Assembly (NCBI GenBank): GCA_900540865.1
Contig: UQHH01000046.1
Location: 1-20,939 of the forward strand
DNA from: an uncultured Oscillospiraceae bacterium
GTDB taxonomy: Bacteria; Bacillota; Clostridia; Oscillospirales; Acutalibacteraceae
Length of the DNA stretch: 20,939 bases
Direction of reading: 5' to 3'
Below the pieces are notes generated by a model. The model was not told the DNA's origin, did no database searches, and saw only the letters and a program-made list of their open reading frames with translations. A program made the position numbers and the translations under genes. Below are positions 1-7,837 of this stretch, piece after piece (the first letter of the stretch is position 1; each line of letters starts with the position of its first letter).

Positions 1-3
1 CAG

Positions 4-32
4 AAAAGAGCCGTTGATACGGCTCTTTTTTT
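4..32 (+). terminator. Rho-independent terminator of an upstream gene
   Basis: Perfect 11-bp stem AAAAGAGCCGT (4-14) / ACGGCTCTTTT (19-29) with loop TGAT, running into a T tract. It ends transcription of a gene left of the window, directly before the ATPase gene. No promoter for the ATPase is visible in the few bases that follow, so the ATPase may depend on read-through. Confidence 0.85.
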
Positions 33-50
33 ATGAAGGAGAAGCGACAA

Positions 51-2153
51 ATGAAGGCAATTATTTTACACGAAAGCAAAGGGCGTATCCGTTTTCGAAT
101 CGGTCAGAAAAAAATGACTTTGCAGGAAGCAGATGTGCTGGAAAATTGGTTTCAAAAGAAATCATGGATCACACAAGTAACTGTCCATGAACGCACCGGG
201 TGTGTGATTCTGCAATACTCCGGGTCACGTAAGGAAGTGCTGGCGGCTATCCGTGAGTTTAACTTGCAGGAAGCGCAATCACAAATCACTTTGCCACTGC
301 ACAGCAGCCGTGAATTAAACCGTAAATTTCAGGAAAAGCTGGTCGGAAAAGTGGTACTAAAAGCAGCGTCTATGCTCTTTTTGCCGAAACCATTGCAGAT
401 CGCACGAATTGTATGGCATATGCTCCCTTTTTTGAAGAGAGGTATCCACTGTCTTTGGAGAGGAAAACTGAAGGTAGATGTGCTGGATGCACTGTCCATA
501 GGAATTTCCGCATTTCGCAAAGATTTCGGAACAGCAGGAACCGTCATGTTTCTGCTGGAACTGGGCGAACTGTTGGAAGAATGGACCAGAAAAAAATCAA
601 TGGAAGACCTTGCTCGCTGTATGGCCCTGAATGTGGATCGGGTATGGCTGAAGACACCGGAATCAGAAATTCTGACAGCAGTATCAGATATCCGCCCAGG
701 TGACAAAATCGTGATTCGTACCGGGAGCATGATTCCTATGGACGGTATCTTAGCCGAGGGGGAAGTCACAGTCAATCAGGCTTCTTTGACTGGAGAGTCT
801 GTACCGGTCGTAAAACACCCGGGAAACACCGTGTATGCCGGTACTGTCATAGAAGAAGGCGAGTGCATACTGGAAGTAAAACAAGCTATGGGTTCCAGCC
901 GATATGATCAAATTGTAACCATGATTGAAAAATCCGAACAGATGAAATCGGCAGCTGAAAGCAAAGCGGCTAACCTTGCAGATAAATTGGTTCCGTATAC
1001 CTTTGCCGGCAGTATCTTGAGCTTTCTGCTGACACGAAATATCCTGCGGGCCTTGTCGGTACTTATGGTGGATTTCTCCTGTGCGTTAAAATTTTCCATG
1101 CCGCTGGCGGTGCTTTCTGCCATGCGGGAAGCCGGAAAAGAACATATCACTGTAAAAGGCGGCAAGTTCTTAGAAGCGGTGGCGGCGGCTGATACCATCA
1201 TATTTGACAAAACAGGTACATTGACACATGCTTGTCCGAAGGTTACGCAGATCATCACTTTCGGAGAACGAAATGAGTCGGATATGCTGCGCCTTGCGGC
1301 CTGTTTAGAGGAACATTTTCCCCATTCTATTGCAAACGCCGTAGTACAAGAAGCGCAGTGCAGAGGGTTATCCCATGAAGAATTTCATTCCAAGGTAGAA
1401 TACATAGTGGCTCATGGTATTGCCAGTACGGTAAATGAGGAACGGGTATTGATCGGAAGTGCGCACTTCATTTTTGAAGATGAGGGAGTAACTGTTCCGC
1501 TAAATGAACAGGAGCGATTTGATCGTCTTCCTGAAGAATATTCTCATTTGTATTTGGCGATTGGCAGAGAGCTTGCAGCAGTGATTTGTATTTCCGATCC
1601 GCTGCGCAGGGAAGCTAAAGAAGTATTGACTGCGCTGCGTGCTTTGGGAATTCAAAAAACAGTTATGCTGACAGGCGACAGCTATCGGACGGCATCTACG
1701 GTTGCAAACCGCTTAGGGGTTGACGCATTCTGCGCTGAGGTTCTTCCTGCGGATAAAGCAAAATTTGTAGCCGATTTGCGCCAAAAAGGACATATTGTTT
1801 TAATGGTCGGAGATGGTATCAACGACTCTCCCGCTCTTTCAGAAGCGGATGCGGGAATTGCCATCAGTGACGGCGCAGCAATTGCCAGAGAAATTGCTGA
1901 TATTACCATTGCGGCGGACAGCCTTTGGGAGCTTGTTAAGCTGCGTCGTATTGCAATGGCTTTGATGGAGAGAATTCACTCAAATTATCGGTTTGTCATC
2001 GGATTTAACGGGACGCTGATAGGCTTGGGATTGGCAGGAATTTTACCTCCCGCAGCATCGGCCGCACTGCACAATCTTTCTACGCTTGGCGTCAGCCTGC
2101 GTAGTATGAGTGCTCTGCCGGAACCCAAACAGGATAATGACCGCTGTATATAG
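51..2153 (+). CDS. P1B-type heavy-metal transporting ATPase with N-terminal HMA_2-like domain
   Basis: Membrane ATPase expected to move a transition metal across the cytoplasmic membrane. The start is ATG 51, 9 nt after AAGGAG (36-41); the upstream ATG at 33 lies in the terminator tail. Length is 700 aa. Residues 1-80 resemble the HMA_2 domain (ESKGRIRFR) and lack a CxxC. Next come a membrane region (about 100-180), the actuator loop with TGES (247-250), phosphorylation motif DKTGT (D386), MVGDGIND (585-592) and a C-terminal HNLST (674-678). The usual CPC of the metal-binding helix is replaced by FSCALK (342-347), and the P1B HP dipeptide appears as HFPHSIA. Absence of CPC argues against a classic Cu+ or Zn/Cd pump. 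Mycobacterial CtpC-like pumps (Mn or Fe) are a possible comparison, but the substrate is inference. A terminator follows, so the gene is a separate unit. Confidence 0.9.
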   Translation: MKAIILHESKGRIRFRIGQKKMTLQEADVLENWFQKKSWITQVTVHERTGCVILQYSGSRKEVLAAIREFNLQEAQSQITLPLHSSRELNRKFQEKLVGKVVLKAASMLFLPKPLQIARIVWHMLPFLKRGIHCLWRGKLKVDVLDALSIGISAFRKDFGTAGTVMFLLELGELLEEWTRKKSMEDLARCMALNVDRVWLKTPESEILTAVSDIRPGDKIVIRTGSMIPMDGILAEGEVTVNQASLTGESVPVVKHPGNTVYAGTVIEEGECILEVKQAMGSSRYDQIVTMIEKSEQMKSAAESKAANLADKLVPYTFAGSILSFLLTRNILRALSVLMVDFSCALKFSMPLAVLSAMREAGKEHITVKGGKFLEAVAAADTIIFDKTGTLTHACPKVTQIITFGERNESDMLRLAACLEEHFPHSIANAVVQEAQCRGLSHEEFHSKVEYIVAHGIASTVNEERVLIGSAHFIFEDEGVTVPLNEQERFDRLPEEYSHLYLAIGRELAAVICISDPLRREAKEVLTALRALGIQKTVMLTGDSYRTASTVANRLGVDAFCAEVLPADKAKFVADLRQKGHIVLMVGDGINDSPALSEADAGIAISDGAAIAREIADITIAADSLWELVKLRRIAMALMERIHSNYRFVIGFNGTLIGLGLAGILPPAASAALHNLSTLGVSLRSMSALPEPKQDNDRCI

Positions 2154-2163
2154 CCGGACAACC

Positions 2164-2199
2164 AAAAGAGAGAAACCTTTGTGTAGTTTCTCTCTTTTT
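2164..2199 (+). terminator. Rho-independent terminator after the P-type ATPase
   Basis: A 13-bp perfect stem (2164-2176 with 2186-2198), 9-nt loop, T-rich right arm. It lies 10 nt after the ATPase stop codon and isolates that gene from tetR. Confidence 0.9.
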
Positions 2200-2226
2200 A
2201 TTCATCCATAAAAAATGCAGAAGCAC

Positions 2227-2255
2227 TTGACATTCAGCTTAAGAGCAACTATAAT
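2227..2255 (+). promoter_or_regulatory. Consensus sigma-A promoter of tetR
   Basis: TTGACA (2227-2232), 17-nt spacer, TATAAT (2250-2255): a perfect match to the vegetative consensus. Transcription should begin near 2261-2263, which rules out the GTG at 2262 as a translation start. Confidence 0.9.
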
Positions 2256-2284
2256 ATAGCAGTGATATATAGCACCGCTATATT
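2253..2284 (+). promoter_or_regulatory. Palindrome over the tetR transcription start, probable TetR operator
   Basis: Two 12-nt arms (2253-2264 AATATAGCAGTG and 2273-2284 CACCGCTATATT) are complementary at 11 of 12 positions around an 8-nt spacer. The palindrome overlaps the -10 box and start site of the consensus promoter, the classic place for autorepression by a TetR protein. It differs from the RGTTAG-N6-CTAACY boxes elsewhere, so a different regulator is inferred. Confidence 0.65.
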
Positions 2285-2303
2285 TTTTAAGGAGGCGTGT
2301 ACC

Positions 2304-2918
2304 ATAGATGAGAATCTGACAACTTTGGATCAAATCCATGAGGCGGCAAAAGCGGAGTTTTTGCAAAAAGGCTACAAGGACGCTTCCCTGCGGAATATCG
2401 TCAAATCTTTGGGCAAGACACTGGGAGCCTTTTACGGTTATTATAAAAGCAAAGAGGAACTTTTTGAGGCTTTGGTGGGCGAACATTATCAATACTTGAT
2501 TGATCGCTTTAAGGACGCTCAGAAGCAATTTGCCGACCTGCCCCATGAACAGCAGCCGGAAGTGATGGGCGATATATCAGGGGTATGCATGTTTGATATG
2601 CTGCATTATGCCTATCAGCATTTAGAGGAATGTAAGCTCATTCTTTGTTGTTCCGAAGGGACCCGCTTTTCTGGGCTGATTGATGAGATGGTGGAAATTG
2701 AAGTGGAGGGGACACACGCTTATCAAAGAGTGCTGGCGGAATTAGGCAGACCCTCCCCGCCGCTTGACCCAACTCTGGAGCATATTTTGATCACCGGGAT
2801 GTTTCATACGTTTTTTGAACTTGTTATCCATGAAATGCCGCTTCCCGATGCGGAAAACTATGTAAAGGAAATGCGGGCCTTTTACACCGCAGGATGGATG
2901 AAAATTATGGGGCAATAA
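2304..2918 (+). CDS. TetR/AcrR-family transcriptional regulator (apparent AUA start)
   Basis: DNA-binding repressor of the TetR fold, 204 aa if read from ATA 2304. The helix-turn-helix is at about residues 27-48 (ASLRNIVKSLG, GAFYGYYKSKEELF); the remainder is the helical ligand and dimer domain. A perfect AAGGAGG (2289-2295) sits 8 nt before ATA 2304. No ATG, GTG or TTG occurs in frame at a normal distance: the next in-frame TTG is at 2325, and GTG 2262 coincides with the predicted transcript start. The only ATG near the RBS (2308) is in another frame and stops after three codons. The remaining sequence has the length and layout of intact TetR proteins. The gene probably represses itself, and perhaps the ABC pair starting about 110 nt downstream. 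The ligand is unknown. Confidence 0.85.
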   Translation: MDENLTTLDQIHEAAKAEFLQKGYKDASLRNIVKSLGKTLGAFYGYYKSKEELFEALVGEHYQYLIDRFKDAQKQFADLPHEQQPEVMGDISGVCMFDMLHYAYQHLEECKLILCCSEGTRFSGLIDEMVEIEVEGTHAYQRVLAELGRPSPPLDPTLEHILITGMFHTFFELVIHEMPLPDAENYVKEMRAFYTAGWMKIMGQ

Positions 2919-2940
2919 CGCCCTATAATTTTTGACTTGC

Positions 2941-2958
2941 AGTTAGCTTAAACTAACT
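2941..2958 (+). promoter_or_regulatory. Iron-box-like operator 1 before the first ABC pair
   Basis: AGTTAG-CTTAAA-CTAACT, a perfect 6-bp inverted repeat around N6 and one of five copies in the window. The half-site matches the DtxR/IdeR half-site (GGTTAG/CTAACC), though the classic box has a shorter spacer. It follows a possible -35 (TTGACT, 2932-2937); the -10 is unclear. Confidence 0.65.
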
Positions 2959-2973
2959 AAATTAGATATAAGA

Positions 2974-2991
2974 AGGACAAATCATTGTCCT
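2974..2991 (+). repeat. Inverted repeat in the leader of the first ABC pair
   Basis: AGGACAA (2974-2980) / TTGTCCT (2985-2991) with a 4-nt loop, a perfect 7-bp hairpin between operator 1 and the RBS. It could be an RNA stem or a second operator. No T tract follows, so it is not a terminator. Confidence 0.45.
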
Positions 2992-3026
2992 CTGTATCAT
3001 AAATGAAATGTAAAGGAGGAATTCTC

Positions 3027-4799
3027 TTGAAAAAACAATCTAATTTATCGCGCCTGCTCACGATTGCGGGAAGTTACCGATATCTGACCTATGCGTCCTG
3101 GATCCTCTCCGCAATCAGCGCATTGATCGCACTCGTGCCTTATTATTTTATCTGGCAGGTCATGCGTGAAGTGCTGGAAGTCGCTCCGGATTTCAGCCGT
3201 GCGCAGAATCTGACCTACAACGGCTGGATGGCAGTGATGTTTGCGGTCATTGCGGTACTGGTGTACATCGCCGGGCTGATGTGCTCCCATCTGGGCGCAT
3301 TTCGCATTGCCACCAATTTGCGTTTGCAGTCCATGAACCATATCGTAAAACTCCCCCTGGGATTTGCGGAACATTTTGGCAGCGGTAAGCTGCGCAAAAT
3401 CGTCAATGAATCCAGCGCTGCTACGGAAACCTATCTGGCACACCAGCTCCCGGACCGTGCGAACGCCCTCGCAACTCCCTGCGGTCTTCTGGTTCTGCTG
3501 TTTGTGTTTGACTGGCGGCTGGGTCTTTTGAGTTTGGCGCCGGTACTTCTGGGCTTTCTCATTATGATGGCGATGACCGGAAAGGAAATGCAGCAGAAGA
3601 TGAAGGAATATCAGAATGCGCTGGATGATATGTCCAATGAAGCGGTAGAGTATGTCCGAGGTATTCCGGTGGTAAAAACCTTTGGCCAGACCATCTTTTC
3701 CTTTAAGAAGTTTAAGGATTCAATTGACCGGTACAAGGTGTGGGTGATTGCCTACACCAAGCAGCTGCGCACGCCTATGATGTTCTATACCGCGGCCATT
3801 AACGGTGTGTTTGTCTTTTTGATCGCAGGAGCCTTGCTGTTTACGCAGGATCAGGTCACGACAGAATTTTTGCTCAATCTGGTATTCTATATCATCATTA
3901 CGCCGATCATTTCCGTGACACTCACACGTATTATGTTCCAGAGCGAAAACGCTATGATCGTGGACGATGCTTTACAGCGGATTGACAGCGTTCTGAATTT
4001 GGAGCCGCTGAAAGAAACAGCTCATCCCATGCATCCGAAAGACGGCTCTGTAGAGCTTGAACAGGTACATTTCAGCTATAACGGAGAAAAGGATGTTTTG
4101 AATGGCATATCTATTTCTATTCCTGCCGGGCAGACAGTCGCTTTTGTGGGACCGTCCGGCGGCGGAAAAACCACGCTGGCAAATCTGATCTCCCGCTTCT
4201 TCGATCCTCAAAGCGGTACTGTAAGGGTGGGCGGCGTAGACGTCCGTGATATTCCGAAAGAAGAACTGATGAACACGGTTTCCTTTGTGTTCCAGAACAG
4301 CCGGCTGATCAAAGCTTCCATCTTTGAGAATGTGCGTCTGGGTAAACCGGAAGCCACCCGGGAGGAAGTCATGGCTGCCTTAAAAAATGCCCAGTGCGAC
4401 GATATCCTTGAAAAACTGCCGGATGGTATGGATACGGTGATCGGCACCAAGGGGGTCTATCTTTCCGGCGGCGAGCAGCAGCGGATTGCTATTGCCCGCG
4501 TGATGCTGAAAAATACCCCCATCATTATTCTGGATGAAGCCACAGCTTTTGCGGATCCCGACAATGAAACCAGAGTACAGGCGGCTTTTTCCAAACTGTC
4601 TCAGGGCAAAACGGTCATTATGATTGCCCACAGGCTTTCCACGGTGGCCGGTGCAGATCGGATTTACGTTGTAAAAGACGGGCAGATCGCAGAGAGCGGT
4701 TCCAGCCGTGAGCTGATGGAAAGAGGCGGTCTGTTCGCCCGGATGTGGCAGAACTATCAGACTTCCATTCAGTGGAAGGTACAAAAGGAGGTACAGTAA
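3027..4799 (+). CDS. ABC transporter, fused permease/ATPase subunit A (YbtPQ/IrtAB-like)
   Basis: One half of a heterodimeric type IV (exporter-fold) ABC transporter, 590 aa. TTG 3027 is chosen because AAAGGAGG (3012-3019) lies 7 nt upstream; ATG 3003 has no RBS. Residues 1-310 form the six-helix membrane domain. The nucleotide-binding domain has Walker A GPSGGGKTT (375-383), Q-loop Q423, signature LSGGE (479-483), Walker B with catalytic Glu (ILDEAT, 501-506) and H-loop H535. The D-loop reads EATAFADPDNE, a form I associate with siderophore-linked importers of exporter fold. The partner follows 1 nt later. Operator 1 and iron-related neighbours suggest a chelated-metal substrate; direction of transport and substrate are inference. 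Heme or drug export are the main alternatives. Confidence 0.9.
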   Translation: MKKQSNLSRLLTIAGSYRYLTYASWILSAISALIALVPYYFIWQVMREVLEVAPDFSRAQNLTYNGWMAVMFAVIAVLVYIAGLMCSHLGAFRIATNLRLQSMNHIVKLPLGFAEHFGSGKLRKIVNESSAATETYLAHQLPDRANALATPCGLLVLLFVFDWRLGLLSLAPVLLGFLIMMAMTGKEMQQKMKEYQNALDDMSNEAVEYVRGIPVVKTFGQTIFSFKKFKDSIDRYKVWVIAYTKQLRTPMMFYTAAINGVFVFLIAGALLFTQDQVTTEFLLNLVFYIIITPIISVTLTRIMFQSENAMIVDDALQRIDSVLNLEPLKETAHPMHPKDGSVELEQVHFSYNGEKDVLNGISISIPAGQTVAFVGPSGGGKTTLANLISRFFDPQSGTVRVGGVDVRDIPKEELMNTVSFVFQNSRLIKASIFENVRLGKPEATREEVMAALKNAQCDDILEKLPDGMDTVIGTKGVYLSGGEQQRIAIARVMLKNTPIIILDEATAFADPDNETRVQAAFSKLSQGKTVIMIAHRLSTVAGADRIYVVKDGQIAESGSSRELMERGGLFARMWQNYQTSIQWKVQKEVQ

Positions 4800-4800
4800 G

Positions 4801-6534
4801 ATGATCAGACGTCTGCAAAAACGATATGCCTTGTCCGAACAGGGCGCAAAGGATTTAATTAAGGGCTGTTTTGCCTGCGTCCTGCAAAATATCTCTTTCA
4901 TGTTCCCGGTGGGATTGCTGTACTGCATGGTGAGCGATCTGATGAACGGCGGTGTTCCGGAAAGCCGGCTTCCCTTCTACATTGTCGGCTGTATTCTCTG
5001 TGTGGGATTGATCTTGCTGACAACCTACTTCCAGTATAACGCCACCTATTTTGCCACCTATACGGAAAGCGGCGTGCGCCGTATTACGTTGGCGGAGCGG
5101 CTGCGGAAAATCCCCCTGTCCTTCTTTGGAAAGAAAGACCTTGCGGATCTTACCAGCACCATTATGGCGGACTGCACCTTTTTAGAGCAGAGCTTTTCCC
5201 ACTTTATCCCGGAGCTTGCCGGATCCATCATCTCTACGGTCTTGATTGCCGTCAGCCTGTTCTTCTACGATTGGCGTATGGCGCTGGCGGCTCTTTGGGT
5301 GATGCCGGTGGCGTTTGCCATTGTAGGTTTTTCTGCAAAGGTACAGGAAGGGTTTAATCAGAAATCCATGGATGCGAAAATGGCCTGCGCGGATGGAATT
5401 CAGGAGTGTATTGAAACGGTGCAGGATCTGAAAGCCAACAACGCTGAAAAAGAATACCTCAAAGGGTTGGAAAAGAAGATCCGCGCGGTGGAACACCGCT
5501 CCATTCTCAATGAGTTCGGTTTGGCGGCATTTGTAGTATCCGCATCCCTTGTGTTAAAGCTTGGGATTGCCACGGTTGCGCTTGCAGGCTCCGTTTTGCT
5601 GATGCAGGGTAGTTTGGATATTTTGACCTTCTTCCTGTTCCTGCTGGTGGTTTCCCGGCTCTATGATCCCTTGCAGGGTGCGCTGCAGAATCTGGCGGCG
5701 GTAATTTCCACCCGGACAAATATCGCCCGTATGAATGAAATCCTTGACCATCCCATTCAGCAGGGCAAAACCAGCCTTTCCAATCAGGGGTATGACATTA
5801 CCTTTGACCATGTTGGGTTTGCCTACAACACCGGAGAAACAGTATTAAAGGATGTCAGCTTTACTGCCAAACAGGGGGAAGTGACCGCACTGGTGGGTCC
5901 CTCCGGCGGCGGTAAAACAACAGTGTCCCGTCTGGCAGCCCGGTTTTGGGATGTGAGCCGGGGAAAAATTACGGTAGGCGGTATGGATGTCTCAAAAGTG
6001 GATCCGGAAACGCTGCTTTCTCTTTATTCCATTGTGTTTCAGGATGTTACCCTGTTTGACAACACCATACTGGAAAATATCCGTATCGGTAACAAAGACG
6101 CCACAGATGAGGAGGTTCTGGCTGCGGCACGGCTTGCCAATGTGGATGAATTTGCCGAGAAGCTTCCTGATAAATGGAATACTAACATAGGCGAAAACGG
6201 TTGTGAGCTCTCCGGCGGAGAACGCCAGCGGATTTCCATTGCCCGTGCCTTCTTAAAGAACGCGCCGATCATCCTTCTTGACGAAGCTACAGCCTCTCTG
6301 GATGTGGAGAATGAAACGCTGATACAGACAGCTCTGTCACGGCTGATCAAAGACAAAACTGTTCTGGTGATCGCACACCGGATGCGCACGGTAGCCGGTG
6401 CGGATAAAATCGTCGTGCTTTCCGATGGTATGGTGGCGGAAGAGGGCGATCCGGATACCCTGCTCCAGCAAGACGGTATCTATACCCGCATGGTAAAATT
6501 ACAGACAGAAAGCCAGAACTGGACGCTGGCATAG
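4801..6534 (+). CDS. ABC transporter, fused permease/ATPase subunit B (YbtPQ/IrtAB-like)
   Basis: Partner half-transporter, 577 aa, starting at ATG 4801 after AAAGGAGG located in the end of subunit A; the two genes are translationally coupled. Membrane domain residues 1-310. The nucleotide-binding domain has Walker A GPSGGGKTT (366-374), LSGGE (470-474), Walker B LLDEATASLD (492-501) and H-loop H526. Both subunits keep a catalytic Glu after Walker B, so both ATP sites look competent, unlike heterodimers with one degenerate site. No substrate-binding protein gene is nearby, as expected for an exporter-fold transporter. The pair forms a two-gene unit with its own leader and operator; no clear terminator follows. 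Confidence 0.9.
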   Translation: MIRRLQKRYALSEQGAKDLIKGCFACVLQNISFMFPVGLLYCMVSDLMNGGVPESRLPFYIVGCILCVGLILLTTYFQYNATYFATYTESGVRRITLAERLRKIPLSFFGKKDLADLTSTIMADCTFLEQSFSHFIPELAGSIISTVLIAVSLFFYDWRMALAALWVMPVAFAIVGFSAKVQEGFNQKSMDAKMACADGIQECIETVQDLKANNAEKEYLKGLEKKIRAVEHRSILNEFGLAAFVVSASLVLKLGIATVALAGSVLLMQGSLDILTFFLFLLVVSRLYDPLQGALQNLAAVISTRTNIARMNEILDHPIQQGKTSLSNQGYDITFDHVGFAYNTGETVLKDVSFTAKQGEVTALVGPSGGGKTTVSRLAARFWDVSRGKITVGGMDVSKVDPETLLSLYSIVFQDVTLFDNTILENIRIGNKDATDEEVLAAARLANVDEFAEKLPDKWNTNIGENGCELSGGERQRISIARAFLKNAPIILLDEATASLDVENETLIQTALSRLIKDKTVLVIAHRMRTVAGADKIVVLSDGMVAEEGDPDTLLQQDGIYTRMVKLQTESQNWTLA

Positions 6535-6646
6535 TGTGATTTTCTGTTGCGGGCATAAACCAGATGTTAGGCAAATGCCGCACGCAAAACATTACTATTT
6601 TTGAGTGTGGCTTTGTCTATATCTGGAAACACTTTAGTACAGTATC

Positions 6647-6676
6647 TTGACAAAATGATGTATGGTATGGTAAAAT
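6647..6676 (+). promoter_or_regulatory. Sigma-A promoter of the HMA-ZIP operon
   Basis: TTGACA (6647-6652), 18-nt spacer, extended -10 TGGTAAAAT (-10 hexamer 6671-6676). Transcription should start around 6683, inside operator 2. The rest of the 6535-6749 gap upstream of this promoter shows nothing I recognise. Confidence 0.85.
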
Positions 6677-6681
6677 CAATC

Positions 6682-6699
6682 AGTTAGAGTTAGCTAACT
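6682..6699 (+). promoter_or_regulatory. Iron-box-like operator 2
   Basis: AGTTAG-AGTTAG-CTAACT: the N6 spacer is itself a copy of the left half-site, giving three half-sites in a row. It begins 5 nt after the -10 box and covers the predicted start site, a position that would block transcription when bound. Confidence 0.75.
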
Positions 6700-6715
6700 A
6701 TTTTTATTTTATTTT

Positions 6716-6733
6716 GGTTAGCCGGTGCTAACC
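6716..6733 (+). promoter_or_regulatory. Iron-box-like operator 3
   Basis: GGTTAG-CCGGTG-CTAACC, extendable to 7-bp arms (GGTTAGC/GCTAACC). Its centre is 34 bp from that of operator 2, close to three helical turns, compatible with cooperative binding on one face. It lies in the untranslated leader of the HMA gene. Confidence 0.75.
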
Positions 6734-6749
6734 GCATGGGGATAGAAGA

Positions 6750-7007
6750 ATGCTAAAAGTAACAATGAAAATCGATGGAATGTCCTGTGGAATGTGTGAG
6801 GCTCATATAAACGATGCGATCAGAAAAGTATTTTCTGTTAAGAAAGTGACTTCTTCTCACAGAAAAGGGATCACGGAACTGCTTATACAAGACGCCGTTG
6901 ACACACAGTTACTGAAACATGCTGTGGAAGAATTCGGGTATAAGGTGTTGGATATTCGTTGTGAACCTTATGAAAGACAAGGGTTTTCCCTGTTTAAAAG
7001 AAAATAG
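6750..7007 (+). CDS. Small HMA-domain protein (metallochaperone-like)
   Basis: An 85-aa cytoplasmic protein made of one heavy-metal-associated domain. The metal-binding loop GMSCGMC (residues 10-16, C13 and C16) has the GMxCxxC pattern of CopZ-type chaperones, and the basic tail ends in FKRK. No membrane segment. The ATG at 6750 follows a weak purine-rich RBS (about 6736-6747). It is first in an operon with the ZIP transporter, 16 nt downstream, under operators 2 and 3. Known relatives hand Cu+ or Zn2+ to transporters or regulators. Here it may sequester metal or pass it to or from ZIP, which is inference from the pairing. Confidence 0.8.
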   Translation: MLKVTMKIDGMSCGMCEAHINDAIRKVFSVKKVTSSHRKGITELLIQDAVDTQLLKHAVEEFGYKVLDIRCEPYERQGFSLFKRK

Positions 7008-7023
7008 ATGAGGGTGAAAAGAC

Positions 7024-7806
7024 ATGCCTTTTGAATTATGGCAGGGGCTGCTGATTCCTTTTGCCGGGACGACGCTCGGCGCAGCCTGCGTCTTTTTTAT
7101 GCGGAACAATTTGAGTGAACTGGTTCAGCGTGCGCTTACCGGCTTTGCGGCAGGGGTTATGGTGGCGGCTTCCATATGGAGTCTGCTGCTTCCTGCCATG
7201 GAACAGGCATCAGACATGGGGCAATGGTCCTTCTTCCCTGCTGTAGCTGGATTCTGGCTTGGTATTTTATTCTTACTGGGATTGGATCGGCTGATCCCGC
7301 ATCTGCATCGTGGCAGCTCAGAGGCTGAAGGCGTCAAAAGCAGTCTTGGAAAAACAACTATGCTGACTCTGGCAGTAGCACTGCACAATATTCCGGAAGG
7401 GATGGCAGTGGGCGCAGTCTATGCCGGGTGGCTCTACGGGGACAGTGGGATCACGCTGGCGGGGGCGCTGGCTCTTTCTCTGGGTATCGCCATTCAGAAC
7501 TTCCCTGAAGGCGCTATTATATCCATGCCCCTGAAAGCGGAGGGTTTCTCCAAATCCCGCTCATTTCTGTATGGAACGCTGTCCGGTGCGGTAGAACCGA
7601 TAGGTGCGCTCCTGACCATCCTTCTGGCAGGAATTTTAGTCCCGGTACTGCCCTATGCTCTGAGCTTTGCCGCTGGTGCAATGATTTATGTGGTGGTAGA
7701 GGAATTGATTCCGGAGATGTCGGCCGGAAAGCACTCCAATGTGGGAACCATTCTGTTTGCAGTCGGTTTCACTTTGATGATGGTATTGGATGTGGCGTTG
7801 GGCTGA
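7024..7806 (+). CDS. ZIP-family divalent metal transporter (ZupT/GufA-like)
   Basis: Eight-helix cytoplasmic-membrane importer for Zn2+, Fe2+ or Mn2+, 260 aa, normal for bacterial ZIPs. The signature HNIPEG (residues 121-126) and its partner QNFPEG (158-163) give the metal-binding helices 4 and 5. E190 (GAVEPIG) and EELIPE (226-231) are further conserved acidic sites, and a short His-containing loop (HLHRG, 93-97) precedes helix 4. The RBS is a GAGGG stretch before ATG 7024. Uptake by ZIP is driven by the metal gradient and needs no ATP. Placement behind two iron-box-like operators suggests de-repression on iron (or other metal) starvation, which is inference. Confidence 0.92.
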   Translation: MPFELWQGLLIPFAGTTLGAACVFFMRNNLSELVQRALTGFAAGVMVAASIWSLLLPAMEQASDMGQWSFFPAVAGFWLGILFLLGLDRLIPHLHRGSSEAEGVKSSLGKTTMLTLAVALHNIPEGMAVGAVYAGWLYGDSGITLAGALALSLGIAIQNFPEGAIISMPLKAEGFSKSRSFLYGTLSGAVEPIGALLTILLAGILVPVLPYALSFAAGAMIYVVVEELIPEMSAGKHSNVGTILFAVGFTLMMVLDVALG

Positions 7807-7837
7807 TACAAAGCTGTTCGAAAAAGGAGGACACAGA

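Noticed and set aside
329..775. Minus-strand open frames opposite the ATPase and ABC genes (also 4380-4928, 13746-14240 and similar)
   Set aside because: They mirror codon structure of strongly supported + strand genes and show no RBS, domain or start context of their own.
2262..2303. GTG 2262 as the start of tetR
   Set aside because: It coincides with the predicted transcription start of a perfect promoter, so it would have no leader or RBS, and the RBS would then lie inside the coding sequence.
2308..2319. The three-codon frame ATG AGA ATC TGA as a separate gene
   Set aside because: Too short to be called a gene; kept only as part of the tetR start finding.
3003..3026. ATG 3003 as the start of the first ABC subunit
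   Set aside because: No RBS precedes it, while TTG 3027 has a full AAAGGAGG at 7 nt; the extra eight residues encode the RBS itself.
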